Source: Puniceicoccales bacterium (GTDB taxonomy: Bacteria > Verrucomicrobiota > Verrucomicrobiia > Opitutales > UBA953). From it: a stretch of DNA of 6,705 bases. The notes below the pieces were generated by a model, which ran no database searches, was not told where the DNA came from, and saw only the letters and a list, made by a program, of their open reading frames with translations. Of this stretch, positions 1 through 6,156 are shown piece after piece; the first letter of the stretch is position 1; each line of letters opens with the position of its first letter. The stretch lies in NCBI GenBank assembly GCA_031289285.1, contig JAITPT010000170.1:1-6705 (forward strand), given 5' to 3'. The position numbers were made by a program, and so were the translations under genes.

Positions 1-1
1 G

Positions 2-520
2 GGCCATCGGCACTTCGCACTGCAAGCGGTGGCGTCATACATAGACTTGAATCCCGTGCGGGCTGGAATTGTTAAAGACCCGAAAGACTACAAATGGTGC
101 GGCTACGCGGCGGCTCTCAGAGGAGATGAAAAGATGCTCAAGGGGCTGCGAGCGGCTCTTGGTTTCACCGTTAAAAATTTGTCAAATGAAGAAATGCTTT
201 CAGGCTACCGCGTGGCATTGTTCGGAAAAGGTGCGGGGATGAAACGGGGCGACAGCACGGCGGCTCGCATCAGCGATGCTGCGCTGCGACGCGTGACAGC
301 GGAAGGCGGTCAATTGCCAGAGACGGAACCGCTGTTGGGCCAGAGCCGAGTCGGGCAATTCACCCGAGGCTTGGTTCTTGGCGACAAAAAGTTTGTTGAT
401 GAGCATTTGGTGCGCTACCGCAAAGAGACGGGCAATCGTTTGCAAAGTGGTTTTCGTCCCTTTGGCAAATCCTCCGGCACAGACTCCGACCTCTACACGA
501 TGCGCGGCACAAAAAACTAA
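2..520 (+). CDS. REP-associated tyrosine transposase (RAYT, IS200-like Y1 family), C-terminal part, cut by window edge
   Basis: RAYTs are single-strand DNA transposases of the HUH/Y1 type, thought to mobilise or have spread REP palindromes. The frame is open to the left edge, so the gene starts outside the window; the GTG at 29 is only an internal codon, because the frame reads GHRHFALQAVASYIDLNPVRAG from position 2. The segment YIDLNPVRAGIVKDPKDYKW is the family hallmark. Its first Tyr (codon 38-40) is probably the catalytic tyrosine, by comparison with the Y-x-x-N helix of Y1 transposases. The HUH metal site would lie upstream and is not visible. Further on, a GQFTRGLVLGDKKFVDEHLVRYRKE-like stretch (codons around 347-430) and a final DSDLYTMRGTKN match the usual RAYT tail, where LY-[ST]-[LM]-R-D-L is typical. 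The last residues depart from that pattern and recur as TMRGTK at 888-905. Family assignment is firm; activity cannot be judged. Confidence 0.85.
   Translation, partial: GHRHFALQAVASYIDLNPVRAGIVKDPKDYKWCGYAAALRGDEKMLKGLRAALGFTVKNLSNEEMLSGYRVALFGKGAGMKRGDSTAARISDAALRRVTAEGGQLPETEPLLGQSRVGQFTRGLVLGDKKFVDEHLVRYRKETGNRLQSGFRPFGKSSGTDSDLYTMRGTKN
497..510 (+). repeat. 14-bp direct repeat, copy 1 (inside transposase 3' end)
   Basis: ACGATGCGCGGCAC lies in the last codons of the transposase and encodes part of YTMRGTKN. An identical 14-mer occurs 390 bp downstream at 887-900, again followed by an AA-rich tail and a stop in the same reading context (DTMRGTKSK). The pair brackets the segment carrying the two motif copies. 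Confidence 0.75.
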
Positions 521-765
521 CCCCCCAAAGCAAATCGGCACACTCGCCCGCCAGCACACTCGCCGCCAACCTGCTCGGCGAGGGCGTTTGATGAGCTTCT
601 GAACAGCGGCGAAAGGCAGGATTTGCTCCATCTTCTCAAACTTGACGGGGGCAATTTCGCCCTCGCCGTCTTTCGCCAATCCAAGAGCAGCGGCGGCGCG
701 TTTTTCGCCGCCTCCACCGTGCCCAAATCTATATCGGCGGTGTCTATCGCCGCTACAGAAAACGC

Positions 766-789
766 AAAAGTGACTGTCCCTTTTTGTGA
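766..789 (-). repeat. REP-like motif, copy A near transposase
   Basis: The plus strand reads AAAAGTGACTGTCCCTTTTT followed by GTGA. Read on the minus strand, the core is AAAAGGGACAGTCACTTTT, differing by one base from the AAAAGGGACAGRCACTTTT motif repeated eight times at 3881-4382. The copy is identical over 24 bp to the one at 862-885. Its position, about 245 bp past the end of a RAYT gene, is the expected setting for a REP element mobilised by that enzyme; this link is inference. Confidence 0.75.
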
Positions 790-861
790 GGCCATGAAAT
801 CGTGGACTTTGTGGTTAGAGTGGATGCCGAGGACATTTTTTCGTAGATATATCTCGCATAA

Positions 862-885
862 AAAAGTGACTGTCCCTTTTTGTGA
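862..885 (-). repeat. REP-like motif, copy B near transposase
   Basis: This is the second identical 24-bp copy, offset 96 bp from copy A and in the same orientation. It runs straight into the second ACGATGCGCGGCAC repeat (887-900). The flanks of the two copies differ, so the identity is confined to the motif, apart from a shared ATG four bases after it. Confidence 0.75.
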
Positions 886-886
886 T

Positions 887-900
887 ACGATGCGCGGCAC
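887..900 (+). repeat. 14-bp direct repeat, copy 2
   Basis: ACGATGCGCGGCAC is identical to 497-510 within the transposase tail. In frame it reads DTMRGTKSK then TGA, mirroring the transposase end YTMRGTKN then TAA. It directly follows motif copy B. Confidence 0.75.
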
Positions 901-976
901 CAAGAGTAAATGAGTCGTCCCCCCCCTCCTCTGCTGCCGTTCGAGGATTAGACCCTCTAACAATGCGTGTGAGTGC

Positions 977-2107
977 GTGAGCATGGAACCTTGGTGCCTT
1001 GTTTCTGTCTGCATTTCCATCATGCTCTTTCCAGTTCTATCCGCTTTTCCCGTTTGCTTTTCTCGACTAACACGCAGTTTCGCAGCTGCCGCCACCTTTA
1101 CCACCGCTATTGTCACCGCCGCCAGCCCCGCGCCCGCCGCCGCCGCGCCCGACACCTCCTCCGGTTGGGTGAAACACCCCGCCAATCCCGTTGTCGGCGA
1201 CAAGAAAACCGGCACTTGTTTCGATGTCTCCATGCTTCGCGAGGACGGTCTTTTCAAAATGTGGTTTTCGTGGCGTCCCAAACACTCGCTCGCCTACACG
1301 GAGAGCAAAGACGGGGTCAAATGGAGTGCGCCGCGCATTGTTTTGCCTCCCCCGAAACGCACTGCTTGGGAGAGCAACATCAACCGCCCGGGCATTCTCA
1401 AAAAGGACGGCGTCTATCACCTTTGGTTCACCGGCCAACACAAGGGGCGTTCTGCTATCGGCTATGCCACCAGCCCCGACGGCTTGAACTTCACGCGGCA
1501 CTCCGAAAAGCCTGTTCTCGTCGCCGAGCAGGCATGGGAAAAAACGACCGTCATGTGCCCGCATGTCGAGTGGGACGCGCCGTCAAAACTCTTCCGCATG
1601 TGGTATTCTGGCGGCGAACAATACGAGCCAAACGCCATTGGCTACGCCACCAGCCCCGACGGCGTGGTTTGGGAAAAACACCCGAAAAATCCTGTTTTCG
1701 CCGCCGACAAAAACAACCGCTGGGAACGCCACAAAGTCACTGCCGCCCAACTTCTACGCCACGACGGTTGGTGGTATATGTTCTACATCGGCTTCGAGCA
1801 CGACAACCTCGCCCGCATCGGCATGGCGCGCTCGCGCGACGGCGTGACCAACTGGGAACGCCACGCCGGAAATCCCATTGTAAGTCCCGGCCCCAAAGGA
1901 ACATGGGACAGCCTCGCAGTCTATAAACCATTCGTCATTTACACACCAGAGGACAAACTTTGGCGACTCTGGTATAACGGTCGCCCGGGCGCATTGGAGT
2001 TGATTGGGCTTGTCACGAAACACGGCGAAGACCTCGGCTTTGTCCCCGCGCCGCCAACAAAACCGCCTGCAGGGAACGCTGTCGGCGGAGAAAAACCCGC
2101 GAAATAA
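977..2107 (+). CDS. Exported five-bladed beta-propeller protein, glycoside hydrolase GH43/GH32/GH130-like
   Basis: Probably binds or cleaves a glycan outside the cytoplasm; substrate unknown. The 376-residue frame shows five related blades: MWFSWRPKHSLAYTESKDGVKW (from 95), LWFTGQHKGRSAIGYATSPDG (149), MWYSGGEQYEPNAIGYATSPDG (208), MFYIGFEHDNLARIGMARSRDG (268) and LWYNGRPGALELIGLVTKHGED (331). The recurring aromatic pair, the IGYATSPDG turn and WxKHxxNPV linkers are typical of five-bladed glycosidase propellers. N-terminal RLTRSFAAAATFTTAIVTAASPAPAAAAPD (30-59) looks like a signal peptide plus Ala/Pro linker. The C-terminus is a short Pro/Gly tail. The start is unsure: GTG 977, ATG 983 and ATG 1022 are in frame, none has a clear ribosome site, and residues 1-29 sit ahead of the signal-like part. 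Catalytic acids cannot be assigned, so a non-catalytic propeller is possible. The 119-bp gap to the next gene on the same strand may allow co-transcription. Confidence 0.75.
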   Translation: MSMEPWCLVSVCISIMLFPVLSAFPVCFSRLTRSFAAAATFTTAIVTAASPAPAAAAPDTSSGWVKHPANPVVGDKKTGTCFDVSMLREDGLFKMWFSWRPKHSLAYTESKDGVKWSAPRIVLPPPKRTAWESNINRPGILKKDGVYHLWFTGQHKGRSAIGYATSPDGLNFTRHSEKPVLVAEQAWEKTTVMCPHVEWDAPSKLFRMWYSGGEQYEPNAIGYATSPDGVVWEKHPKNPVFAADKNNRWERHKVTAAQLLRHDGWWYMFYIGFEHDNLARIGMARSRDGVTNWERHAGNPIVSPGPKGTWDSLAVYKPFVIYTPEDKLWRLWYNGRPGALELIGLVTKHGEDLGFVPAPPTKPPAGNAVGGEKPAK

Positions 2108-2226
2108 TTTCCCGCAAGACAGGCCGAAATTGCCTCGCGAAACCACCTCGCGCTGCGGTCTTCCTTGTTGCCTTTCTCCGCGCCGCCGTTATCTCGCTCC
2201 CTCTTTTTCCAAGACACACTTTACGC

Positions 2227-3762
2227 ATGGCACTCACACCCTTCACGAGCCGGATTATAGCCGACACTGGAATTAGCATGGGCGACGAAGGCAAAGGTCG
2301 CCTCATCCCCGAAGTTATACGCGAATTGCAAGCCCTTCACAGCCGCCGCGACATCGTCGGCGTTGTCCTCAAAGTCAACGGCGGTGCCAACTCCGGCCAC
2401 ACCGTCGGCGGTCTCAAACTCAACCTCCTCCCGGGCGGCGTCGTCGAACGCGATGTCGCCGTGCTCGCCCTTGGCGCGGGCGTCGTCGCCGACCCGCGAA
2501 AAATCCACTGGGAAGCGCGCCCCCTCGAGAAACTCGGGCACACCGTTTATTCGCGCCTGCTCATTGACGAGCGGACGCTTGTGAGCGACGTTACCCACCG
2601 CCTCCTCGACCTCGCGTGGGAAGATTACCGCGTGAACATTCTCGGCCAGCTCCCCCGCGGCAGCACAGGGCGCGGCATCACGCCCGCCTACGCCGACGAG
2701 GTCGGACAATGGCAAATCTATTTTGCCGACTTCTGCGCCAACAAAGACGAGTTCGCCGCCAAACTCGACGCTCGCATGGACCGCGCCGAGCGCACCATCG
2801 AGCACGTCTGCCGCATCGCGCCGACGCAGTGGGGCACGTTTCTCGAAAAACTTACCACCGCCGAGCTTCGCGCCAACCAAACGGCCATTGGTGCCGGCGT
2901 GTTTGCCCCTGCCGAGTTCGACTTTACCCGTTTCGGCTCTGGACAAGCCTTTCGTTTCAACCGTGCCACCGTCACCGACGCCTATTGGGAGGCGGGTGCC
3001 GCGCTTCGCGAAAACATCGGCGACGCCCGCGAACGCATCCGCGCCAGCCTCGCCGACGGCCAATATCTCATCGGCGAATTTGGGCAAGCCTACTGGCTTG
3101 ACAAGCGCCACGGCTTTGCGCCGAACGTCACTGCCTCGCACACATTCTCGCCGGAGATTTTCCAATCGGCGGGGCTTCCCGTGCAACCCGTCCACACCAT
3201 TGGCGTCTGCAAAGCCTACGACACAAAAGTCGGCACCCATACATTTTTAACGCAAATGGACGACGCGCACCCGCTCGCCGTGCATCTGAAAAAACTCGAA
3301 TATGGCACGAGCACTGGGCGCCAACGCATGGTCGGCTGGTGCGATTGCGTGGAAAAAGCCGACGCCCTCCGCTACGGCGGTTACAACGACATCGTTATCA
3401 ACAAACTTGACGCGCTCTCGCCCGCCGGAGAATGGAAAGGCGGCACTCTGCTCGTCTGCACGGGCTACCGCGACGCCGACGGAAACTTCCTTGGTGCCGT
3501 GCCACGAAACGACGCCGTGCGGCGGACGCTCAAGCCAGTCTATGCCGAGCTTCCCGGCTGGGACGGCGACATTTCTGGCGCACGCCGCTATGCGGATTTG
3601 CCTGTGAACGCCCGTGCCTACGTAGCGTTTGTGGTGAAAACGATTGTCGCCCTTGCCTCGCGCCAAAGTGGCGACCTCGCCGCGCCCAACCTGCGTTACA
3701 TCGGTGTCGGCCCCGACCCCGAGCAAATCATCAAGGACATTCCCGCGACAACGGATTTGTAG
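2227..3762 (+). CDS. purA: Adenylosuccinate synthetase-like protein, divergent and long
   Basis: PurA joins IMP and aspartate using GTP to make adenylosuccinate, the first step from IMP to AMP, in the cytoplasm. Family motifs in order: GDEGKG (19-24) with the catalytic-type Asp20 and Lys23; NGGANSGHTVGG (51-62) with the active-site-type His58; GSTGRGITPAYADEV (144-158), the IMP loop, usually TTGRGIGPAYEDK; GTSTGRQRMVGWCD (360-373), usually ATTGRRRRTGWLD; NKLDALS (392-398), the guanine-recognition element; and GVGPDPEQII (493-502). It is 511 residues against about 430 for usual PurA. The strongly conserved EGAQG-LLD-D-GTYPYVTSS block is replaced by GEFGQAYWLDKRHGFAPNVTAS (283-304). ATG 2227 is chosen because the nucleotide motif begins at residue 19. 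There is no clear ribosome site. Asp20 and His58 argue against the phage PurZ type, in which the Asp is replaced. A paralogue with another substrate is possible. Confidence 0.85.
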   Translation: MALTPFTSRIIADTGISMGDEGKGRLIPEVIRELQALHSRRDIVGVVLKVNGGANSGHTVGGLKLNLLPGGVVERDVAVLALGAGVVADPRKIHWEARPLEKLGHTVYSRLLIDERTLVSDVTHRLLDLAWEDYRVNILGQLPRGSTGRGITPAYADEVGQWQIYFADFCANKDEFAAKLDARMDRAERTIEHVCRIAPTQWGTFLEKLTTAELRANQTAIGAGVFAPAEFDFTRFGSGQAFRFNRATVTDAYWEAGAALRENIGDARERIRASLADGQYLIGEFGQAYWLDKRHGFAPNVTASHTFSPEIFQSAGLPVQPVHTIGVCKAYDTKVGTHTFLTQMDDAHPLAVHLKKLEYGTSTGRQRMVGWCDCVEKADALRYGGYNDIVINKLDALSPAGEWKGGTLLVCTGYRDADGNFLGAVPRNDAVRRTLKPVYAELPGWDGDISGARRYADLPVNARAYVAFVVKTIVALASRQSGDLAAPNLRYIGVGPDPEQIIKDIPATTDL

Positions 3763-3802
3763 CCGTTTTCATCGGAAATAACGGCATTATCCTCAGGAAA
3801 AA

Positions 3803-3880
3803 CGAGATTAACTACCCGATTAACTGCCGTCCATTTCTTGGAAATCGCGGGAAATCGGTGCCATGAGTTTTCAGATACTT
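3803..3880 (+). repeat. Degenerate partial unit preceding the 143-bp array
   Basis: GATTAACTAC at 3806 followed by TTCTTGGAAATCGCGGG resembles the GATTAACTATG ... CTCTTGGGAAATCGCCGG part of the regular units. The GATTAAC elements at 3806 and 3950 are 144 bp apart, close to the array period. A second GATTAACT lies at 3818. This looks like a decayed left-end unit of the array. Confidence 0.45.
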
Positions 3881-4382
3881 CCAAAAAGGGACGGGCACTT
3901 TTCATCTTCTTCCCATTTCTTCCAAAAAGGGACAGACACTTTTGGTTTCGATTAACTATGTGTATTTTTGAAAACTCTTGGGAAATCGCCGGAGGGGAAA
4001 AGCAGGAGAAGGGCGAATACTACCAAAAAGGGACAGACACTTTTCATCTTCTTCCCATTCTCTTCCAAAAGGGGACAGACACTTTTGGTTTCGATTAACT
4101 ATGTTTATTTTTGAAAACTCTTGGGAAATCGCCGTAGGGGAAACGCAGGAGACGGACGAATACTACCAAAAAGGGACAGGCACTTTTCATCTTCTTCCCA
4201 TTCTCTTCAAAAAAGGGACAGGCACTTTTCGTTTCGATTAACTACGTGTATTTTTGAAAACTCTTAGGAAATCGCCGTAGGGGAAAAGCAGGAGACGGAC
4301 GAATACTACCAAAAAGGGACAGATACTTTTCATCTCCTTTTCATCTTCTTCCCATTTCTTCCAAAAAGGGACAGGCACTTTT
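3881..4382 (+). repeat. Tandem array of ~143-bp units, each with a pair of REP-like motifs
   Basis: Units begin at 3881, 4023, 4166 and 4309 (periods 142, 143, 143); the fourth is partial. Each unit holds two direct copies of a 22-bp motif with core AAAAGGGACAGRCACTTTT, at 3881/3922, 4023/4065, 4166/4208 and 4309/4361, so eight copies. A pyrimidine-rich spacer (CATCTTCTTCCCATTCTCTT type) lies between the pair. A longer spacer (GGTTTCGATTAACTATG, TTTTTGAAAACTC, GGAAATCGCC and CAGGAGACGGACGAATACTA blocks) links units. In unit 4 the inner spacer is about 10 bp longer (CATCTCCTTTT ahead of CATCTTCTT). Motif copies vary at few positions (GGGACGGGCAC, GGGACAGACAC, GGGACAGGCAC, GGGACAGATAC). The array fills the space between the convergent purA-like and rny genes and is far more AT-rich than either. 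Short frames within it are by-products of the repeats. Confidence 0.93.
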
Positions 4383-4487
4383 TTGTTCTTTTTTGTTTCT
4401 CGCGATTCACTCTGTTCAAAGGCGGAGATAAATCCGGCATTCTTTGCACTGCGCTTTTTCCGGTCCGCTGTCGCGCTGTCGCTGGCA

Positions 4488-4575
4488 TTAGCGGGCTTCT
4501 TCTTGTCAGCGGGCTTCTTCGCATTAGCTGGCTATCATGCAGCTTTTTCGCGTCAGCGCGTCAGCGGGCTTCTTC
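4488..4575 (-). repeat. Three copies of a 15-bp sequence from the rny 3' end
   Basis: The last codons and stop of rny (plus strand TCAGCGGGCTTCTTC, 4561-4575) recur downstream of the gene at 4506-4520 (identical) and 4488-4502 (TTAGCGGGCTTCTTC, one change). On the minus strand each reads GAAGAAGCCCGCTRA. A related GCATTAGC element occurs at 4485 and 4521. The offsets (55 and 18 bp) are irregular. This is probably small-scale duplication at the gene end; no hairpin with a U-tract terminator was recognised here. Confidence 0.7.
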
Positions 4576-6084
4576 GTGAAAACGCTGCTCGCGGATGAGG
4601 GTGATGTGGATGGTGCCAGGGTATTGCAACTCCTCCTCAATGCGCACACGGATTTTGCGGGCGACCTCGCGCGCCTCCGCCTCAGTCATTTTTTCAGGGG
4701 CGACACTGACACGCATCTCGCGCCCCGACATCACCGCGTAAGCCTCAGTGATCCCGGGAAAAGACTTCGCGATAGTCTCCAGATTGCGCATCCGGCAAAA
4801 ATACCCCTCCAAGTTCGCAGAGCGGGCGCCCGGGCGCGAAGCAGAAATCTTGTCGGCGAGCACAATGATAGGCGCGTAAATGCTCGTGGGCGGCTCTTCG
4901 CCGTGATGCGCAGCGACAGCGTTGACGATGGCAGGAGACTCGCCAAGACGTCGCAAAAGCCGTGCGCCAGCTTGCGCGTGCGAACCTTCGCACTCAGCGT
5001 CAATCGCTTTGCCGATGTCGTGCAACAGCCCGGCGCGTTTCGCGGGCAACGGGTCTATGCCAAGCTCGGAGGCGATGAGCGCAGCGAAACGAGCGACCTC
5101 AACCGAGTGAGCAAGAGTATTCTGGTTGGCGGAAAGCCGGAAATGGAGACGCCCCAAAAGCTCGACGATTTCGAGGTCGGGCTGCGGGAGACCGAGGTCG
5201 TCCACCGCCTCGCGCCCGAAGTCGGCAGCGTTGCCGATAACTTGTTCGCGGGCTTTTTCGACAAACTTCTCGATGTTGTCGGGGTGGATGCGCCCGTCGC
5301 GTATCAGCAGGTCGAGTGCGAGCCGCGCCACCTCGCGCCGGACGGGGTCGAAAGACGACACGAGGACGGTCTCCGGCGTCTCGTCTATGAGCAACGTAAC
5401 GCCCGTGTATTGCTCAAACGTTTTGATGTTGCGCCCCTCGCGCCCGATGAGGCGGCCTTTCATCTCTTCGTTGGGGATGGGGATAACGGAGGTGTTGGCC
5501 TCCTGCGAAACCTCCGGCGCGAGGCGTTGCATCGTGTCAATGATGATGCGCCGCGCCTCTCCGCGGATGTCCTCCTCGCGCGGCCCGAGTATCTCTTGGC
5601 GTTGCCGCGCCAACTCCGCCTCACACTCTTGGCGCACGAGTTCGAGGGCGGCTTTGCGCGCCTCTGCTACGGAAATATCCGCGAGACGGAGCAACTCGAG
5701 GCGGTGTCGCGCCCGCTCCGCCTCGGCCTCGTGGCGGACCTCGCCGACCTCGGCTTCGAGCTTGCGGAGGGTCTCCACCTCGGCGGCGGCTTCGGCGCGC
5801 ACCCGCTCCGCCTCGGCAAGCAGCGTGTCCGCGCAAAGCATTTTTTTGGCGATTTCGGCCTCGCGTCCGCGAAGCTCGTCTTCCATCCCTGCGCGGAGTT
5901 CTTGGGCGCGTAGCTCGTTTTCTTTTTTCCCAAACTCGGCGAGGTGCTCGTATTTTTCGCGTCGCCCTCTGTCTAAATAGCATTCGCGGTAGCGACCGAT
6001 AACCACGGCGACAGCGGCGGACGCGCCTGCGCCAGTCAGAAAAGTGGCCGCATAAAGGAGGACGGCTTGCGCTGTAAGTTCCAT
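4561..6084 (-). CDS. rny: Ribonuclease Y
   Basis: RNase Y is a membrane-anchored endoribonuclease that starts mRNA decay in many bacteria lacking RNase E. From the ATG at 6084 the protein has 507 residues, normal for the family. Layout: one N-terminal membrane segment (about 5-30, AQAVLLYAATFLTGAG onward); a long charged Ala/Glu/Arg-rich coiled coil (about 35-170); a KH RNA-binding domain with the GREG loop in MKGRLIGREGRNIKTFEQYTGV (about 208-229); then an HD phosphohydrolase domain with His326 (TLAHSVEVA), the His355-Asp356 pair (GLLHDIGKA) and VAAHHGEEPP (about 390-399); ending in the typical LQYPGTIHITLIRE segment. The frame extends 19 residues further upstream to an alternative start at 6141, but the membrane segment directly follows Met at 6084, so that start is preferred. 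No strong ribosome site is visible. The gene lies 72 bp downstream of fucU on the same strand and converges with the purA-like gene. Confidence 0.96.
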   Translation of the reverse strand: MELTAQAVLLYAATFLTGAGASAAVAVVIGRYRECYLDRGRREKYEHLAEFGKKENELRAQELRAGMEDELRGREAEIAKKMLCADTLLAEAERVRAEAAAEVETLRKLEAEVGEVRHEAEAERARHRLELLRLADISVAEARKAALELVRQECEAELARQRQEILGPREEDIRGEARRIIIDTMQRLAPEVSQEANTSVIPIPNEEMKGRLIGREGRNIKTFEQYTGVTLLIDETPETVLVSSFDPVRREVARLALDLLIRDGRIHPDNIEKFVEKAREQVIGNAADFGREAVDDLGLPQPDLEIVELLGRLHFRLSANQNTLAHSVEVARFAALIASELGIDPLPAKRAGLLHDIGKAIDAECEGSHAQAGARLLRRLGESPAIVNAVAAHHGEEPPTSIYAPIIVLADKISASRPGARSANLEGYFCRMRNLETIAKSFPGITEAYAVMSGREMRVSVAPEKMTEAEAREVARKIRVRIEEELQYPGTIHITLIREQRFHEEAR

Positions 6085-6156
6085 GAAAAAGCAATGCCCT
6101 TTGTAACTAAAACGCGAACCACGCAACCCCAAACCGCCCAAAAGCGAAATCCGGGT

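Larger units (their letters stand above)
521..976. other. Intergenic region after the transposase; no convincing gene
   Basis: Reading frames cross this region on both strands, but none shows a recognisable domain, start signal or family motif, so none is called. Structure seen: two identical 24-bp motif copies (766-789 and 862-885); the 14-bp repeat at 887-900; a small potential hairpin at 735-752 (CGGCG, 8-nt loop, CGCCG); and a run of eight C at 919-926. A plus-strand frame around 590-760 reads FDELLNSGERQDLLHLLKLDGG and could be a relic of a gene, but I do not recognise it. Confidence 0.5.

Noticed and set aside
896..998. Inverted repeat GGCACCAAG (896-904) / CTTGGTGCC (990-998) as transposon ends
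   Set aside because: Nine bases with an 85-bp separation and no target duplication seen; may be chance.
517..1281. Long minus-strand frame opposite the intergenic region and propeller gene start
   Set aside because: Low-complexity composition, contains the motif copies (QKGTVTF) and overlaps the better-supported propeller gene; no domain recognised.
2221..3240. 339-residue minus-strand frame opposite the purA-like gene
   Set aside because: Antisense shadow in a GC-rich gene; the plus strand carries all PurA motifs.
2227..3762. Phage-type PurZ (2-aminoadenine pathway)
   Set aside because: The catalytic-type Asp in GDEGKG is retained, the protein is far longer than PurZ, and no phage genes or partner enzymes are nearby.
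3763..3784. Hairpin CCGTT...AACGG after the purA-like stop as a terminator
   Set aside because: Only a 5-bp stem with a 12-nt loop and no following T-run; too weak to call.
3838..4241. Plus-strand frames reading KGTDTFHLLPILFQKGTDTFGFD and similar
   Set aside because: They are translations of the 143-bp repeat units; peptide repetition follows the DNA repeat and there is no independent coding evidence.
3881..4382. CRISPR array
   Set aside because: Repeats alternate at about 42 and 101 bp spacing, spacers are themselves repeated rather than unique, and no cas gene is present.
4330..4530. Minus-strand Lys/Ala/Pro-rich frame (AKKPADKKKPANASDSATADRKK) as a lost gene tail
   Set aside because: It has no start, a stop lies just upstream, and it runs into the repeat array; the composition arises from the duplicated GAAGAAGCCCGCT element.
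4537..5913. 458-residue plus-strand frame opposite rny
   Set aside because: Antisense shadow; RNase Y on the minus strand has KH and HD domains in the right order.
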